A stretch of 64,000 nucleotides of DNA. Source: Pirellulaceae bacterium (GTDB lineage: Bacteria; Planctomycetota; Planctomycetia; Pirellulales; Pirellulaceae). Below are positions 62,385 to 64,000 of this stretch, piece after piece. How positions within the stretch are numbered: the first letter of the stretch is position 1; each line of letters opens with the position of its first letter. Position numbers and translations under genes: made by a program. Under the pieces are notes generated by a model that worked only from the letters and a program-made list of their open reading frames with translations, ran no database searches and was not told the DNA's origin. The stretch lies in contig JAKVBZ010000005.1 in the NCBI GenBank assembly GCA_022448645.1, forward strand, positions 62,001-126,000, read 5' to 3'.

Positions 62385-64000
62385 TCTCTTCAACGCAACT
62401 AAGTTCCTCGGTTTTCTTCACACCGGTTACTACCTCATTCTGGGCCCGATACTGACGGCCTCGGCCTTCTGTATCGTCGCCATCCCCTACGAAAGCACGG
62501 CGCTGGCGGCGGACCCACTTGGCTCTTCCAGTAACCGGCCGGCCAGAATCACTCGCCGTACCCATGACCGTGTCGCGAATCAGTGGAGCCAACGCGCAGA
62601 CGGTGAACCTGACTATATCGTCTTAGCACCCCAAGAAACCCCAGACTCGGTTTCAAACCAAGACGTTTCCCGGCTGCAATGGCGAACCTCCGCAAAACTT
62701 TCTCATACTTCCAAGGCCCAAAACGGTAGGTCCTCGGTCAAACGTGTCTCGGCCCTCCGCCAACCAATGTCTCCCACGATGGTTTGGGGACCCTCCGGAG
62801 GCCAAGTGATTGCTGCTTCCGGTGCAAAACCGCTCGATCCATTCGCTGATCCTTTTGAAAATCAATCCAGTGCTGCCACAATCACCCCACTGGAAGATGC
62901 TTCTGCAGGCAAAACAACGCCAGACAGACTACCTGAACAGAAACTGGTCCATGTTCCTCTTCAACAAAAACGTCCTCTACCAACAGACACGACTGCGACC
63001 GGCCTCCAAATCCAGAGCCAAGACGTGGTGCGGCATGAAGTATTCCAACAGGAAGTAGTCTCGGAAACCGTAACACAACGAGAAGTCATCGAGCCAGAAG
63101 ACATTGAGCCAGCAAAAATAACACCGGTTTCTGATCCACAGTTGATCAGCCCGCCATTCGTGGCAAACCAAGTCGTCAGAACAGGGGCCACCACAGCGAC
63201 AAGACACCGGTCGACCGGCCTGACTCCGATACAACGTCCAAATCGAGGTCAGCGGCTGGCTCAAGCTGATGATCCACTCGATGAATTGTTTGAAGACTTA
63301 GAAGATGACGACTCCGAAGAAATCGTAGACGATGTCAAACGGAATCAGAACGATACACCTCCGCATGAAGCGGACAATGATGAGCTGGACTTGGAATTGA
63401 ATGACAATCATCAAGACGTCGATGAAGAAACGCAGAACATACTTCGTGACCTTAATCTGTTAGATGACGAAATCGACGATACGGAGTCCGTGGAACGGGA
63501 CGAACCAACCGAAATAAGCAACGACAATCCCCTGGATGACTTGCCGCTCGACGATCTCGCCGACGACATCCCAATGGAAGACGAATCGTCGTTTACTGAG
63601 AGTCCCGACAACACGAATGAGATCCTAAATATAGATATCCCAGAAACCGAATCCGTCCTGCTCAAGGATGACGAATCTGAAGGTACCGAAGTCGACGCGC
63701 AAAGTGAATTTGATAAGCTTGACGGGAACGGCCAAGATACTAACGACGAAGATAATACCGCTGAATCCATCCCAGACGATCCAACCGTCAACGACAAAGG
63801 AACGTTGTATTTTGACACCAACGACGAGTCCTCCCTGACAGATACCAACCAAGAACAATTCTACAACGACCGTGACTGTTTGCAGGTTCACCAGGACTGT
63901 GACGACTCCTGGAGATTACTCAAACTTCACGACATCACTCAAATCTCACTCGACATCACACCCTCCTTCAATCCCAACGAAGACGATCCAAACCTTCTCG
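62314..64000 (+). CDS. Acidic secreted protein, C-terminus outside the window
   Basis: The frame starting at ATG 62314, inside the end of guaB, is open to base 64000 (562 codons) with no stop. The basic start [20 protein letters not shown] is followed by a hydrophobic stretch ([20 protein letters not shown]) that may be a late signal peptide or anchor. The next ~270 residues are Pro/Gln/Thr/Arg-rich; from ~residue 320 the protein becomes highly acidic ([40 protein letters not shown]). Cys-containing sequence ([19 protein letters not shown]) begins near the end. The start is uncertain because no later ATG keeps the hydrophobic segment. I do not recognise the family; the globular part may lie beyond the window. 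Confidence 0.7.
   Translation, partial: MTFPSRRKHRTTAPNTRARRRITSLFNATKFLGFLHTGYYLILGPILTASAFCIVAIPYESTALAADPLGSSSNRPARITRRTHDRVANQWSQRADGEPDYIVLAPQETPDSVSNQDVSRLQWRTSAKLSHTSKAQNGRSSVKRVSALRQPMSPTMVWGPSGGQVIAASGAKPLDPFADPFENQSSAATITPLEDASAGKTTPDRLPEQKLVHVPLQQKRPLPTDTTATGLQIQSQDVVRHEVFQQEVVSETVTQREVIEPEDIEPAKITPVSDPQLISPPFVANQVVRTGATTATRHRSTGLTPIQRPNRGQRLAQADDPLDELFEDLEDDDSEEIVDDVKRNQNDTPPHEADNDELDLELNDNHQDVDEETQNILRDLNLLDDEIDDTESVERDEPTEISNDNPLDDLPLDDLADDIPMEDESSFTESPDNTNEILNIDIPETESVLLKDDESEGTEVDAQSEFDKLDGNGQDTNDEDNTAESIPDDPTVNDKGTLYFDTNDESSLTDTNQEQFYNDRDCLQVHQDCDDSWRLLKLHDITQISLDITPSFNPNEDDPNLL

Overview
The window looks like a chromosomal segment of a planctomycete, most likely a member of the Pirellulaceae (Rhodopirellula-like). 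The signs are a DUF1559 prepilin-like protein, a PEP-CTERM LamG protein, a secreted VWA protein, many planctomycete-type hypotheticals, GC-rich palindromic intergenic repeats, the futalosine menaquinone enzyme MqnE, and many secreted TIM-barrel and jelly-roll carbohydrate-active proteins. No tRNA, rRNA, CRISPR array, transposase or phage gene was found.

Layout. (1) 1-12.3 kb, minus strand: nusA, infB and rbfA, followed by a DNA-glycosylase-fold-like protein with a lysine-rich tail and a TPR protein cut by the window edge. Upstream of nusA lie a VWA membrane protein, a DUF1559 protein and a PEP-CTERM LamG protein. (2) 12.8-36.7 kb: an accessory carbohydrate island. It holds five secreted GHL10-like TIM-barrel proteins in three sub-types, a BNR sialidase-like protein, a 709-residue secreted protein of no recognised family, a two-jelly-roll protein, two PHP-type metallohydrolases, an amidohydrolase, a cysteine hydrolase, an NAD-dependent SDR, an enolase-superfamily acid-sugar dehydratase, and two decayed genes (a GH67-like protein with an internal stop and a truncated SMP-30-type lactonase). 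(3) 36.8-64 kb: mostly core genes: lysA, an MFS carrier, yjbQ, a Ski2-like helicase, a short RecQ, glpQ, a tungsten-type aldehyde:ferredoxin oxidoreductase, nadD, an orphan histidine kinase, a LolA-like lipoprotein, mqnE, selB, selA and guaB. A long acidic secreted protein runs off the right edge.

How the genes may work together. The island has two divergent blocks around about 31.4 kb. The minus block (31.3 to 21.6 kb) encodes secreted putative hydrolases followed by two cytoplasmic hydrolases with very short gaps. The plus block (31.6 to 36.7 kb) encodes one secreted hydrolase, a broken glucuronidase-like gene, an SDR, an acid-sugar dehydratase and a lactonase remnant. SDR, lactonase and dehydratase together match the oxidative route for uronic acids. 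My reading is therefore a polysaccharide-degrading locus for a uronic-acid-containing glycan, with part of the pathway eroding. The function is inferred from domain context; no substrate can be read from the sequence.

Two genes are open at the window edges (1-1872 minus and 62314-64000 plus). Several starts were moved from the longest possible ORF to an internal ATG or GTG with a better ribosome-binding site; the reason is given in each entry.
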